Origin: an uncultured Flavobacteriaceae bacterium
Lineage (GTDB): Bacteria; Bacteroidota; Bacteroidia; Flavobacteriales; Flavobacteriaceae
NCBI GenBank assembly: GCA_947500445.1
Contig: CANMSB010000026.1
Location: 1-64,000, forward strand
DNA length: 64,000 nt
Direction: 5' to 3'
Each line of letters opens with the position of its first letter. Position 1 is the stretch's first letter. Shown here piece by piece: positions 45,002 to 53,478 of the stretch. The position numbers and the translations under genes are program-made. The notes beneath the pieces were generated by a model that worked only from the letters and a program-made list of their open reading frames with translations, did not search any database and had not been told where the DNA came from.

Positions 45002-45901
45002 TCACCAATGTACTTTTAGTCCTGCCATAATATTGATACGCCCCAAGTTGATCCCGTCCTCTCCCTCGTCCCTTAGGTTTCTGGTTTCGGAACTGCCCCC
45101 TTCTTCGGAGGTGATCTTATTAACGAACCCCAAGGTGGAGGATGTGGATAGGCCGAAAGACAAATGATCGTTGATCCCGAATTCGTAACCGATATTGGAA
45201 AGGAAACCAAAGGTGTTTCCCGAAGTTTCCGTAGTACGCACCCCTGCTTTTTGAACATCGGTATACGACATATACCCCAAAGAAAGCATGGCTATAAAAG
45301 CGTTCTTATTGTTTGCCGAAACGACCCTGGTCAACAACGAAGGGCCTATAAAGGTTATCCTTACGTCATTGGACACCCCGTTTTCGACCCCGCCATCGGG
45401 AAAACTCACCTGTAACGCATTATTTTGTTGGTTGCTGGTAAAGGTGTTGAAATCCATCCCCAAGGCCAGCGACTCGGTTAGAAAATAATGTGCGTTTACA
45501 CCCCAATGAAATCCGGACCGGAGTTTGTTGATATAGTCGCGTATCTCCGGATCAACGCCGTTGGGTAACCTGCCCAACTGGTACCCGTAACCGGCATCGG
45601 CACCCGACCGCCATCGCTTCCCCGTAAATTTTTGATACGGCTTAAAATCCCTTGGGACCTCGGCGTTTTCAAAAAAGTTTTTTTGAACGTGCGCCATCTG
45701 CGAACGGGACAATACCGTACTGCGGGTTTCCCCATTCTTGACAAAGTAGAAATAGACCGTATTTTTCTTTTCTTTATAAATGCGGGCATTAATGCTATCG
45801 TTGTCCGTAGTGACTATAAGGTCCTGTGCTTTTGAAAAGGTAAGGGAACATAGGGTCAACATCCCAAAAACCATTTTGCGAAAAAAGGGTGTGCAGCTCA
45901 T
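45002..45901 (-). CDS. Outer-membrane beta-barrel-like protein
   Basis: 299 aa with a signal peptide (MVFGMLTLCSLTFSKAQD). Residues 27-75 resemble a small beta domain (DSINARIYKEKKNTVYFYFV), followed from about 95 by alternating amphipathic strands (GADAGYGYQLG, FHWGVNAHYFLTESLALGMDF, GFLSNIGYEFGINDHLSFGLS) ending INIMAGLKVHW with an aromatic last residue, as in outer-membrane barrels. It lies 8 bp behind the lipoprotein gene 45910-46635, so the two probably form an operon. Function unknown. Confidence 0.75.
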   Translation of the reverse strand: MSCTPFFRKMVFGMLTLCSLTFSKAQDLIVTTDNDSINARIYKEKKNTVYFYFVKNGETRSTVLSRSQMAHVQKNFFENAEVPRDFKPYQKFTGKRWRSGADAGYGYQLGRLPNGVDPEIRDYINKLRSGFHWGVNAHYFLTESLALGMDFNTFTSNQQNNALQVSFPDGGVENGVSNDVRITFIGPSLLTRVVSANNKNAFIAMLSLGYMSYTDVQKAGVRTTETSGNTFGFLSNIGYEFGINDHLSFGLSTSSTLGFVNKITSEEGGSSETRNLRDEGEDGINLGRINIMAGLKVHW

Positions 45902-45909
45902 CTCGAAAT

Positions 45910-46635
45910 TTAATTTTTACGGGCCTTTTTGGCCATCAGACGTTCATATTCTTCCTTGCCCCTACGGTAATCGATCAATTCCAAAGTGGGCCTACCGACC
46001 AGAACACCGGCTTTGATACCACATTCCAAGAAATAGCTTTTTCCGTGTTCGAGGGTAATCGGCACTTCTGTCTTTTTTTCTGTTTTGGCCCAAAGCAGGT
46101 TGGGGCCTTCCGCGGTAATATGGATCACATCCATAAAATTATTTTTTACCCTGCACAAGGTCGAATCGCCCAACATAAGGTCGTACCCAATAAGCGCTCC
46201 CACAGGGTTGGAACGGTATACATGCAAAAGGGCATAGTCCACATCCTCCAAAATCGGTTCTTCGAAAGGTTTCGGCAGTACGCTCGTATCCTCCAAACAG
46301 TAGAAGGTCACCTTCATACGATGGCAGGTACTCATAATATTGGGCCTCTTGTGTTCCGTTATTTTCACCACATTGGCGCCATTTTGCCGGGCCTCGAGCT
46401 TCGCTTGCTCCAAAACCATTTCATAGGTACATTTTGTGGTAAAACCGGTGTCCTTTATGGATAGTTCCCCCACCTCCCGAACCCCGGGGGGAAGCGTTTC
46501 CGTAATCTGTACAACATGTACCTCACTATCATACGCCAATGGTGGCCTTTTGTCCGCGATCACCGACCTTAACTTAGGGCTGCACGCCGCTGTAAAAAAC
46601 AAGCAGACCGTTAGCAAAAAACAAATCCGTTTCAT
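45910..46635 (-). CDS. Lipoprotein of unknown function
   Basis: 241 aa with leader MKRICFLLTVCLFFTAACS and a lipobox Cys. The middle contains LEQAKLEARQNGANVVKITEHKRP, like the oligomer-forming repeat of small outer-membrane lipoproteins, and the second half (VGALIGYDLMLGDSTLCRV, HGKSYFLECGIKAG) resembles DUF2846-type domains. It is upstream of, and 8 bp from, the barrel-like gene. The promoter region is flanked by a MITE-like element at 46650. Confidence 0.7.
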   Translation of the reverse strand: MKRICFLLTVCLFFTAACSPKLRSVIADKRPPLAYDSEVHVVQITETLPPGVREVGELSIKDTGFTTKCTYEMVLEQAKLEARQNGANVVKITEHKRPNIMSTCHRMKVTFYCLEDTSVLPKPFEEPILEDVDYALLHVYRSNPVGALIGYDLMLGDSTLCRVKNNFMDVIHITAEGPNLLWAKTEKKTEVPITLEHGKSYFLECGIKAGVLVGRPTLELIDYRRGKEEYERLMAKKARKN

Positions 46636-46649
46636 ATTTGAGCCTTGAA

Positions 46650-46816
46650 CCCGCTTTATGCATTAGAAAATCTATTACAGCTTCCAGCTACTTCAAAATA
46701 TGGTGCTGCGCTACATTTTTAAATGTAACCGTAGCGGTGCTATGCTTACATTCATAAAATGTCATATTTTATCGCACCTAAAAGCTTCATTACGAAGTTC
46801 TAATGCATAATCCGGG
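46650..46816. mobile_element. MITE-like element with 5-bp target duplication (copy 2)
   Basis: 167 bp. Ends CCCGCTTTATGCATTAGAA and TTCTAATGCATAATCCGGG; flanks TTGAA on both sides (46645-46649 and 46817-46821). The body is nearly identical to 5985-6162 except for a shorter tip (GTAGCGGTGCTATGC). It lies directly before the start codon side of the lipoprotein gene, so it could influence its expression. Confidence 0.85.
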
Positions 46817-47153
46817 TTGAACATTTTATTGAATATGGTTCCATCAAATACAGCGGCGGTTACGGCAAAACCTATTGCATATGGCGCAAGGCCACCGGTA
46901 GTTGATCGAATTCTCTTTTTTCAGTTGGCAAAAGTAGGTTTTTTCACTGCAAAAATTGTGCAGTATTCCTCAAATGCCGATCGAATAAGATAGAACGAAA
47001 CCACTTTTTTCAGCAGAAGTCACAAATCGGCTTTGTGGTAAAATACCAGCTTGGTATCGTTATGGGGCAGCGGCCCAATATTCGAATGTGGGCCAAATAG
47101 GGTGTTATGGTTTCTTGGCCAACCCACTTGTTACAACCGAGCGGTAGCTTTTG
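46817..47153. other. Gene-free stretch
   Basis: About 340 bp with no convincing frame, repeat or RNA that I can recognise. It separates the lipoprotein operon from the end of the toxin/immunity array. Confidence 0.5.
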
Positions 47154-47852
47154 TTATCGATGGGGAAAGCAGATGATTCCTTGTTGTTCCCTGTCCCAAA
47201 CCTCAAAATACTGCTCTACCACCACCCCTTCTTCCATTACCCGATAAAGAACCCATTCTTGTAGTTGCGCAAAACTTCCCCAGTACTTTTCGTGGTACAC
47301 TAAAAATTGGTTTTCCGTTACTTGCAGCGGTTCGGAGAAACGATGGTTGTGCATTTGTTTTGCTACTCTTTCGACAATGGTGATACCGGTACCCCCTAAA
47401 AAATCAGGGTGCGGTCCATCCGGGCCTATTCGATCAAAAAATTCCATGATCCGTTCCCTCCCAAAATGTTCAGCAATTTTGGAAGTGTCCAAATAGGCCT
47501 TGGCCAAACTGCGCTCCGCCTCCGTGTTAATAGCCCAGTTTAACAGGATAAACGAACGCTCTTTTCTTTCTTCCACTTGGTCGATACTGTCCTGTTCGGT
47601 AAACCTTCCCTTTAAAATAAGGGCGTGGAGCACCTCTTCCAACATGGGATCGGGTACCGTGTCTTGCCGTATTACTTCGGGGACTATTCCATAGGCCGTT
47701 TCGGTAATTGTTTGCGAAAACGACGCCAAAGGGCCAAAAAGAAATAGGAACCGCAACAGACCCAACGCCATATTGGTATATTTCAAATATGCTTCCATAC
47801 GATGTAAAAGTGTGTTGGCCATTTGGAAAGGTTTTAGAAAAGTAGTCGTCAT
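47154..47852 (-). CDS. Secreted protein, putative immunity family member (A)
   Basis: 232 aa; the leader is long (true signal MALGLLRFLFLFGPLASFS from Met28). The mature protein begins IVPEVIRQDTVPDPMLEEVL, then GRFTEQDSIDQVEERKERSF, and ends HRFSEPLQVTENQFLVYHEK with FEVWDREQQ. The same order of blocks (DTV/IPD, KxDS, HxFSxP...KYLIYH, final aromatic strand) is found in 49659, 52027 and 52858, so the four are paralogues. A role as immunity against the neighbouring secreted protease is inferred from that clustering. The start overlaps the stop of the upstream gene by 4 bp. Confidence 0.7.
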   Translation of the reverse strand: MTTTFLKPFQMANTLLHRMEAYLKYTNMALGLLRFLFLFGPLASFSQTITETAYGIVPEVIRQDTVPDPMLEEVLHALILKGRFTEQDSIDQVEERKERSFILLNWAINTEAERSLAKAYLDTSKIAEHFGRERIMEFFDRIGPDGPHPDFLGGTGITIVERVAKQMHNHRFSEPLQVTENQFLVYHEKYWGSFAQLQEWVLYRVMEEGVVVEQYFEVWDREQQGIICFPHR

Positions 47853-48667
47853 TTTTCTTGATCCAGCAATAAAATCGTCATCGTATTTTGGATGGCCCGT
47901 TCCGTTTCGCCCAGCGGTGGAACCGTTACAACATAGGTATCGGCCAGGGATATTTTTCCGTAATGCTTTTCAAAGCGATCGTTGGTAAAATTTGCCAGTT
48001 CTTCAAATTTTTCCGCTATGGTCCGTGTTACGTCATCGGTCAAATTTTGAAAACGGGATTCAAGATAGGTCGCTACCGCCTTGGTGGGAGCATCCATATA
48101 ATGTTTAAAGTACGGGTAATCCGGAAACGTACACCTTAGTTTATGTTTTTGTAACGATAATGCCAATGCGTTCGGTTTAAAGCTTCTGTAATGGCGAAAA
48201 TGTTGGGTCAACATTTTCTTTTTTTGTTCCTGAAGAAACTTTTGGTGTTCTTTCCTCAAATAATCCACTTTTGCGCCTTCCATAGAGGCCCCTAAAAAGG
48301 GTTGTCCATATTTGTTTTTTTGAAAGGCCGGTAGCAATCGCTGTTCGTAAAAATCCTGTATGTCTCGTGTATAGGCTATGTCGACCGTATTTGGTTTGTC
48401 ACCGTCGACCAATGCTTTTTCGTACCTGCGGATATTCTCGATATGGCGCCGTTCAAAACGTTCGAATTGGGCAGCATCTAAAATTTCCCTGAACATACTT
48501 AGGTCATAATCCCATTCTTCCCAATCCGAAAAAAAATGATGCTCGGAAGCAATCCGTTTTTCTTCTTCATGGGCATACACTTTTTCGGCCTGCTCAAAAG
48601 TCAGGTTCAAATACTCCAAACGACTTTTATCCAGGTTTACACGCCATTTGTATTCTTCCGCATCCAT
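47849..48667 (-). CDS. Hypothetical helical protein in the toxin/immunity array
   Basis: 272 aa without a signal peptide; rich in charged and aromatic residues (EYLNLTFEQAEKVYAHEEEKR, HHFFSDWEEWDYDLSMFREIL, FLQEQKKKMLTQHFRHYRSF) and mostly helical. Not recognised. It overlaps the immunity-like gene 47154-47852 by 4 bp, the arrangement expected for a toxin or effector with its immunity gene. Whether this is a cytoplasmic effector or another antitoxin cannot be told. Confidence 0.6.
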   Translation of the reverse strand: MDAEEYKWRVNLDKSRLEYLNLTFEQAEKVYAHEEEKRIASEHHFFSDWEEWDYDLSMFREILDAAQFERFERRHIENIRRYEKALVDGDKPNTVDIAYTRDIQDFYEQRLLPAFQKNKYGQPFLGASMEGAKVDYLRKEHQKFLQEQKKKMLTQHFRHYRSFKPNALALSLQKHKLRCTFPDYPYFKHYMDAPTKAVATYLESRFQNLTDDVTRTIAEKFEELANFTNDRFEKHYGKISLADTYVVTVPPLGETERAIQNTMTILLLDQEK

Positions 48668-48791
48668 TTCAACTTGTTTTTGGTTAAATCTACCTTGTTT
48701 TTCAAAATGACCGACTTCGTTCGATAACTGCCAAGAAACCGCTTATACCGTTTAACGTTACAATGGTATCGACACCGGCATCCGTTCGGGG

Positions 48792-49595
48792 TCACGGCCC
48801 AAACGAGCTCACAAAACTCTCATACGTATCGGTACCTTCATAAAAATAGAGGCAAAGGGTCAATTTTGTATCGGTCGGTATGCTTTTTTTGTTTTTAGGG
48901 CCACGCAGAATTGTATGCTCCTTAATACAATTCAACAACGCGGCATCCAAGGGAGCGTTACCCAACTCCTTTAGGGGTTTGATCATTTTGATTTTCAAGT
49001 TGGTATCGACGGCCAGCTCATAAAAAGCGTAAGGTGGCGTTGTAATGGTAAAACTTCTGGGCTGCCATAGGCACTCATCCATAAAATAGGTTTTTAACCG
49101 GTACTCGTTGGTAGGGTAAAGGTCACTATCCTTTATATATTGTAGTACTTCAAGTTTCTGCTGTATCGTTTTATAGCGCTTGGCCCTGATGGCTATCAAT
49201 TCTTCTTCGGTATATTTTCGAACGAAGTACTCGGAATCATATGTTTTATCAACTTGTTCCGATCCGGAACAGCTGCCAAAAACAAGGTCGCCGCTGTTGT
49301 TTTTCGAAGCAAAGATGAGCCAGGTGGTGTTCTTTGGGGTATAAAATCCGCAGGAACTATTGAGACTGGTATATATCCTTAGGGAGTTGATAGCACTACC
49401 CTTGTATAAAGTTGCGATGGAAATTTCAGCAGTGTGGAAATCTTCATTCTGTCCATCCCGAGCGATGTCAATAATTTTTGCCGTCGCCACAAAATCCGAT
49501 CGGATATACCGCTCCATCAACTTCATCGGAAAACACACACAGGCAAATACCTGATGTCCCATGAGCGCCAATAGCAAGGTAAACAGTGCTTTCAT
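48792..49595 (-). CDS. Secreted TIMP/netrin-like (NTR) domain protein
   Basis: 267 aa. The signal peptide MKALFTLLLALMGHQVFA would leave a mature N-terminus Cys-Val-Cys (CVCFPMKLMERYIRSDFVAT). This matches the start of tissue inhibitors of metalloproteinases (Cys-x-Cys-x-Pro, then S-D-x-V-x-x-A-K), followed by the beta-barrel blocks AEISIATLYKGSAINSLRIY, SSCGFYTPKNTTWLIFASK and FGSCSGSEQV with Cys residues in NTR positions. In TIMPs the N-terminal Cys chelates the protease zinc. It lies in the same array as a secreted HENLH protease, so an inhibitor or immunity role is an attractive inference. The C-terminal 130 residues are not recognised. Confidence 0.75.
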   Translation of the reverse strand: MKALFTLLLALMGHQVFACVCFPMKLMERYIRSDFVATAKIIDIARDGQNEDFHTAEISIATLYKGSAINSLRIYTSLNSSCGFYTPKNTTWLIFASKNNSGDLVFGSCSGSEQVDKTYDSEYFVRKYTEEELIAIRAKRYKTIQQKLEVLQYIKDSDLYPTNEYRLKTYFMDECLWQPRSFTITTPPYAFYELAVDTNLKIKMIKPLKELGNAPLDAALLNCIKEHTILRGPKNKKSIPTDTKLTLCLYFYEGTDTYESFVSSFGP

Positions 49596-49658
49596 AATTG
49601 GTTAGGTCTCAACAATTGTTCCGAAAAGCGTTTGGAATTATGGCCTTCAACAAAAAAA

Positions 49659-50252
49659 TTAATGGTAGTACACTTCAACGGTCTCATCAATGGAGAAAAT
49701 GCCATTTTCATCATCTCCCAGAATGTAAAACCTGATTTCGACATTAAATTTTCCAATATGTTTTACATGATAAAGTAGATAGCGTCCGTCTCCAAGAGGA
49801 ACCGCCTCCGAAAATTTATGATAGGTCGATAGCGGCTCAGGGTCATATACCAGATCGATCCTATCGACCAACCCTTCCCTAGGCCATTCCCGGTCATAAG
49901 AAATCGTTTTTAAAGCTCCCCTGACCACTTCGGGCGTTAGCTTTTTGGACATTATACCGGACTGTCTCAAATCGCTTTTTAATGCTTTCTGCATTCCTGA
50001 ATTATAACATAATGCAAATAAATGTAATGGCCAGTTTCTTATCTTCCCAACATAGGCAACGCTATCCTTTTTGGTAAGGACCCCTTTAAAAACGCGATCA
50101 TGGATCATGTCCAATTTGTACTTGTTCAACACAGTATCTTGGAGCATTATTTGGTTTACAAGGCGAAACGAGATGCCGTCCTTCTCTTGGCCATATGTAT
50201 TGGTCTGAAATAGACTAAAAAGCAGTATTAACTTTAATGGTAATTTGTTCAT
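49659..50252 (-). CDS. Secreted protein, putative immunity family member (B)
   Basis: 197 aa; signal MNKLPLKLILLFSLFQTNTYGQ. Family blocks: MLQDTVLNKYKLDMIHDRVF, GVLTKKDSVAYVGKIRNWPL, HKFSEAVPLGDGRYLLYHVK and a final IDETVEVYYH. Start ATG 50252; an in-frame ATG at 50276 lies in the arm of the palindrome 50268-50440 and would weaken the leader. Paralogue of 47154, 52027 and 52858. Confidence 0.75.
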   Translation of the reverse strand: MNKLPLKLILLFSLFQTNTYGQEKDGISFRLVNQIMLQDTVLNKYKLDMIHDRVFKGVLTKKDSVAYVGKIRNWPLHLFALCYNSGMQKALKSDLRQSGIMSKKLTPEVVRGALKTISYDREWPREGLVDRIDLVYDPEPLSTYHKFSEAVPLGDGRYLLYHVKHIGKFNVEIRFYILGDDENGIFSIDETVEVYYH

Positions 50253-50267
50253 TCCGTTTTTACATAC

Positions 50268-50440
50268 TGAACTCATCTTGAGTTGTTCTTTTACCTAACC
50301 CCGATGCGTCGGGGTCGCATTTTGCTCCGTAATTTCCCCATTTTCAGCTTCCGTAGCCCGGCTATGCAACCATAAAATGGCTTCATTACGTCACAAAAGC
50401 CTTCGTTCCTGGTTACAAACAACAACTCAAGATGAGTTCA
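50268..50440. repeat. Palindromic element between two array genes
   Basis: 173 bp; ends TGAACTCATCTTGAGTTGTT and AACAACTCAAGATGAGTTCA are perfect inverted repeats. Inside are a CCCCGATGCGTCGGGG stem and the tip CCGTAGCCCGGCTATGC. The outer TGAACTC matches the ends of the element at 7821-7982. It fills the gap between 49659-50252 and 50446-51063 almost exactly and could act as an intercistronic terminator. Confidence 0.85.
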
Positions 50441-50445
50441 CTTTT

Positions 50446-51063
50446 TTACACGTTTAGTTTTGGAGCATTTGTGATTTTGAGAACCACACCTTTCTTTGGG
50501 TTCTGGATTTTCCTCATCAGGAAGTATAATATCCCGCCAATAAAAATAAATCCTACGATTAGTGTACCTGTTGTTCCAAGAAACTCCGCTATTGTGGCTA
50601 TTATTTTTCTTAACCATGCCCTTCTGCCAGTAATTCTAACAGTGCCTCCCTTTTCCAATTCCATAGCGGAAATATAGGTAGCACTGGTAAAAATGATGGC
50701 GATACCCAAGGTTATAAGGTTAGCGTAAATTTGCTTAAGCACCGAATAGTTTTTTAATTCTATTCCTTTCAGGTTCTTTTTAAAATAGGAACGCATTTCT
50801 AAATACACATTCTTATTCAGTTGAAATTCTTCGTCCGTGGTTTTATCATCTCTAAAATTCATTTCAATGGTAAAATCCGAATCTATAAATACGATTTCTT
50901 TTAAATCCTCGTAGCGAATACTCCTGATCGACCCTAAACTTTTCGATTCGATAAGTTCATCAATGTTTGTGTCGCTATTTTGTTCGGTCAACCAAATAGC
51001 TTTCGCACTCGCTATTAAATATGTAGCGGTTGATTGCGATTCTGATATTATCCAATTTTTCAT
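50446..51063 (-). CDS. Membrane protein of unknown function in the array
   Basis: 205 aa with two membrane helices near 115-135 (ANLITLGIAIIFTSATYISAM) and 163-183 (GTLIVGFIFIGGILYFLM) and a soluble N-terminal 110 residues (TNIDELIESKSLGSIRSIRYEDLKEIVFIDSDF). That layout fits a small membrane immunity or stress protein with a PH-like front domain, but I cannot assign a family. AT-richer than the genes to its left. Confidence 0.6.
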   Translation of the reverse strand: MKNWIISESQSTATYLIASAKAIWLTEQNSDTNIDELIESKSLGSIRSIRYEDLKEIVFIDSDFTIEMNFRDDKTTDEEFQLNKNVYLEMRSYFKKNLKGIELKNYSVLKQIYANLITLGIAIIFTSATYISAMELEKGGTVRITGRRAWLRKIIATIAEFLGTTGTLIVGFIFIGGILYFLMRKIQNPKKGVVLKITNAPKLNV

Positions 51064-51318
51064 TATTTTTTAAATGTAAGGGTGTATCGGTTAAGTTGAA
51101 TAGCGCATAAAGTAAGGTTACATCGTTTGGCCTATTTTCTAATTCAAAGCCATTACCATTACATTTAGCTACTTTACTTTTTCAGTATTTTATCTTTTTT
51201 CCAAAAAATCGATATACTCTTCCGATACTTGATTTTATATCGTATCCTATTGGACTACTCTATTATATCGTAGTCCAGAACAACTAATTTAAATGACCCG
51301 TAATATCAAAGGAGAAAC

Positions 51319-51519
51319 TCAGTTTTCCACACCGGATAAAATTTTAAAAAGATGTTTACAGGTAAAGTATACGCCTATAGCCAGAACCGATACAACAGAA
51401 ATTTCAAACCAACTTAAAAGATAATAGGTGTCGTGGATGTTGATCGAAAATGTCGAATCACGGAACATTCCACCTAAAACTAAAACGCTAACAATAGTAA
51501 TTGAAACCTTGAAATTCAT
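51319..51519 (-). CDS. Small two-helix membrane protein with HDTYY motif
   Basis: 66 aa: helix VSITIVSVLVLGGMF, loop DSTFSINIHDTYYLLSW, helix ISVVSVLAIGVYFTC. Small flavobacterial membrane proteins with an INIHDTYY loop are known to me as hypothetical proteins; the loop resembles a short segment of haem-copper oxidase subunit I. Function unknown. Confidence 0.5.
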   Translation of the reverse strand: MNFKVSITIVSVLVLGGMFRDSTFSINIHDTYYLLSWFEISVVSVLAIGVYFTCKHLFKILSGVEN

Positions 51520-51614
51520 ATGAAATCAAATTGGATGGTTTAAAAAAATGCATTAAAATAACTGAACTTACCCATAGGTATATCTTCGAAATTATAGTTG
51601 TCCAAGGTTTTACT

Positions 51615-51836
51615 TCATAGGGTTTGATCAAATTCTGAAACGTTCAAAACACGTACGGCTTCTGACTTTATTAAATTTACCTCTAAAACGGTTTTGCGCA
51701 GATCTTGTTCAATATAACTCCACTTTTGTTGAGTAGAATTTACTCGAAAGGTCCTTACGCAGAAACATGGAACTAAAACCGCAATTAATACCGTGCCCGT
51801 TGTACGCATTGCAAATTCGTTTCTAAGGGGTTTCAT
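51615..51836 (-). CDS. Possible small membrane protein
   Basis: 73 aa with one hydrophobic segment (GTVLIAVLVPCFCVRTF) and a charged C-terminal helix (DLRKTVLEVNLIKSEAVRVL). Start ATG 51836 or 51809. Not recognised; kept because it is the only plausible frame in 51520-52026. Confidence 0.35.
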   Translation of the reverse strand: MKPLRNEFAMRTTGTVLIAVLVPCFCVRTFRVNSTQQKWSYIEQDLRKTVLEVNLIKSEAVRVLNVSEFDQTL

Positions 51837-52026
51837 TAAGTTGTCCCTTCTTTAGCCTTATACGATTCCATACGATTAGGATGCTTACCTTTTACCATAA
51901 GAATAGTCCTGTAAAGAGCTTAGATCGGCCCCACCACAAAAAATATTCGAGTTGACTTAAAAAACGACCCGTTTTCCGAAAGCAAATTCGGTTAGATGCT
52001 ATTCGAAATAACCAAATGTACCCGCT

Positions 52027-52608
52027 TTAATGATAGTATATCCCTATCGGTTTCTTGAGACTATAGCTTTCACCGTCAATCTCAAAAACGAGGTATTCTT
52101 CTACAAACTGAATGTCGATACCCAGTCTAACATGATGAATCAAATACTTGTTGTCCTGTATCAGAACCGGATCGGAGAATCCGTGGTAGCCTTCTTTATC
52201 GTTAACCATCTCTAACAGTTCAAATCCATCAAACATGGAGATTTTTTCCCATTCTCCTTCTTCGGGTAAACTCTCGTTCATTCTTTTAACCATCGCCGAA
52301 GAGAATTCCTTGGATAAGTTGCCATTGGTAACATAATCTTCCTTTAACAGCTTTTTGAATTTACTATTAATCTTCCGCCTATTTAATCTTAATGGCCGGC
52401 TCTTGACAAAGTTCACGTATTGTAAACTATCTTTTGTATTCAACTCGTTCCTGGACATCATGGCCTTCACCGCACGTTGCTTTATGGCATCAAAAACCGT
52501 ATCTTCTCTTATCAGATCGGAAATCAGTTTATGGGTCGCTTTTTCCAAGTTTTGTGCCACACCTGAAGTTACAAGGCACAGCATTACAAAAAACAATGTA
52601 TTTTTCAT
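52027..52608 (-). CDS. Secreted protein, putative immunity family member (C)
   Basis: 193 aa; signal MKNTLFFVMLCLVTSGVAQ. Blocks: LIREDTVFDAIKQRAVKAMM, RNELNTKDSLQYVNFVKSRP, YHGFSDPVLIQDNKYLIHHV and the final PIGIYYH. Start ATG 52608 preferred over 52620. It lies directly behind an orphan copy of the protease toxin tail (52621-52733) in the same relative position as immunity gene D behind the full toxin. Confidence 0.78.
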   Translation of the reverse strand: MKNTLFFVMLCLVTSGVAQNLEKATHKLISDLIREDTVFDAIKQRAVKAMMSRNELNTKDSLQYVNFVKSRPLRLNRRKINSKFKKLLKEDYVTNGNLSKEFSSAMVKRMNESLPEEGEWEKISMFDGFELLEMVNDKEGYHGFSDPVLIQDNKYLIHHVRLGIDIQFVEEYLVFEIDGESYSLKKPIGIYYH

Positions 52609-52620
52609 TCCTCCGTACAT

Positions 52621-52733
52621 TTTTTTCCTACGCTCAATAGTTCAAATCCGGTCAAATCATATGAAAAAATATCCGTGTACATCTCTCTCACCTCCTCCTC
52701 AATTTCTTCATAGGCTTCGGTTCTTATCCATGA
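52621..52733 (-). pseudogene. Orphan C-terminal tail of the protease toxin
   Basis: The frame reads SWIRTEAYEEIEEEVREMYT then GFELLSVGKK, aligning with the last 36 residues of the toxin at 53466-55331 (TEAYEEIEEEIRRIYSS, YFEILSIGKK). It runs in frame into the ATG codons of immunity gene C, without its own stop. No upstream catalytic domain remains (52734-52857). I read it as a leftover of a displaced toxin-tail/immunity cassette. Confidence 0.75.
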
Positions 52734-52857
52734 ACATTGGATAGAAAAAGAAATAAAACAAACCAAAGTTTAAACATTTCCTTTTTTATCTTATTTTCTT
52801 TTGTTGCTGGACTCAAAACCGCGACCTATGTTTCGTCTGGAAATGCTACTTTCCATT

Positions 52858-53478
52858 CTAATGCTCCCACAAGACAAAGTGCTTTTCAATTACTATTTTA
52901 TTTTTATCAGTTAGATTGTAGAGAATAAACTCACTTAATCCAGAATCTCTAATTTTAGCCTTGCCCTTTAATCGTTCATGATAAATTAAGTACTTGTTTT
53001 CATCTATAAGAAATGGTCTTGAAAAACTATGGAAAGTTTGTTTTTCCGGAAACTTAGTTACCAACAGAATACCGGCATTAAGCAATCTTGAAGGATGCCC
53101 TTTCTGTTCCGTTGGACTATTAATAATTTTCAGTACTGTGTCTTTTCCCAAATAAGAAACCATTTTGTCACCCCGTTCAAGTTGTGTCTTGAGAATTTTT
53201 TTTGCGTGGCCATCAATTTGGTCCCGCATCAAAACTAGTGGCGCAGCGGTGATTTTTGTAAAATAATCAACACTATCCTGTTTCGTCATTTTACCTGCTT
53301 TAACCCTATTTCCAATGAACTCCCGTCGAAATTCATCCGGAATGGTGTCTCGCCCCATGACCATAGGTATTATCGAAAATTTTTCTTTCGAATTTTCCTG
53401 GCCGATACTTTTTTCACAGAAGAATGAGAACAGAATTAGACTTAGCAAGCCACTATATTTATATATTAGTTTTCGCAT
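52858..53478 (-). CDS. Secreted protein, putative cognate immunity protein (D)
   Basis: 206 aa; leader MRKLIYKYSGLLSLILFSFF. Blocks: MGRDTIPDEFRREFIGNRVK, GKMTKQDSVDYFTKITAAPL, FHSFSRPFLIDENKYLIYHE and a final VLWEH. Its start codon lies inside the last codons of the protease gene (13-bp overlap), the tight coupling usual for a toxin and its immunity gene. Because both are exported, protection would act in the periplasm. Confidence 0.78.
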   Translation of the reverse strand: MRKLIYKYSGLLSLILFSFFCEKSIGQENSKEKFSIIPMVMGRDTIPDEFRREFIGNRVKAGKMTKQDSVDYFTKITAAPLVLMRDQIDGHAKKILKTQLERGDKMVSYLGKDTVLKIINSPTEQKGHPSRLLNAGILLVTKFPEKQTFHSFSRPFLIDENKYLIYHERLKGKAKIRDSGLSEFILYNLTDKNKIVIEKHFVLWEH

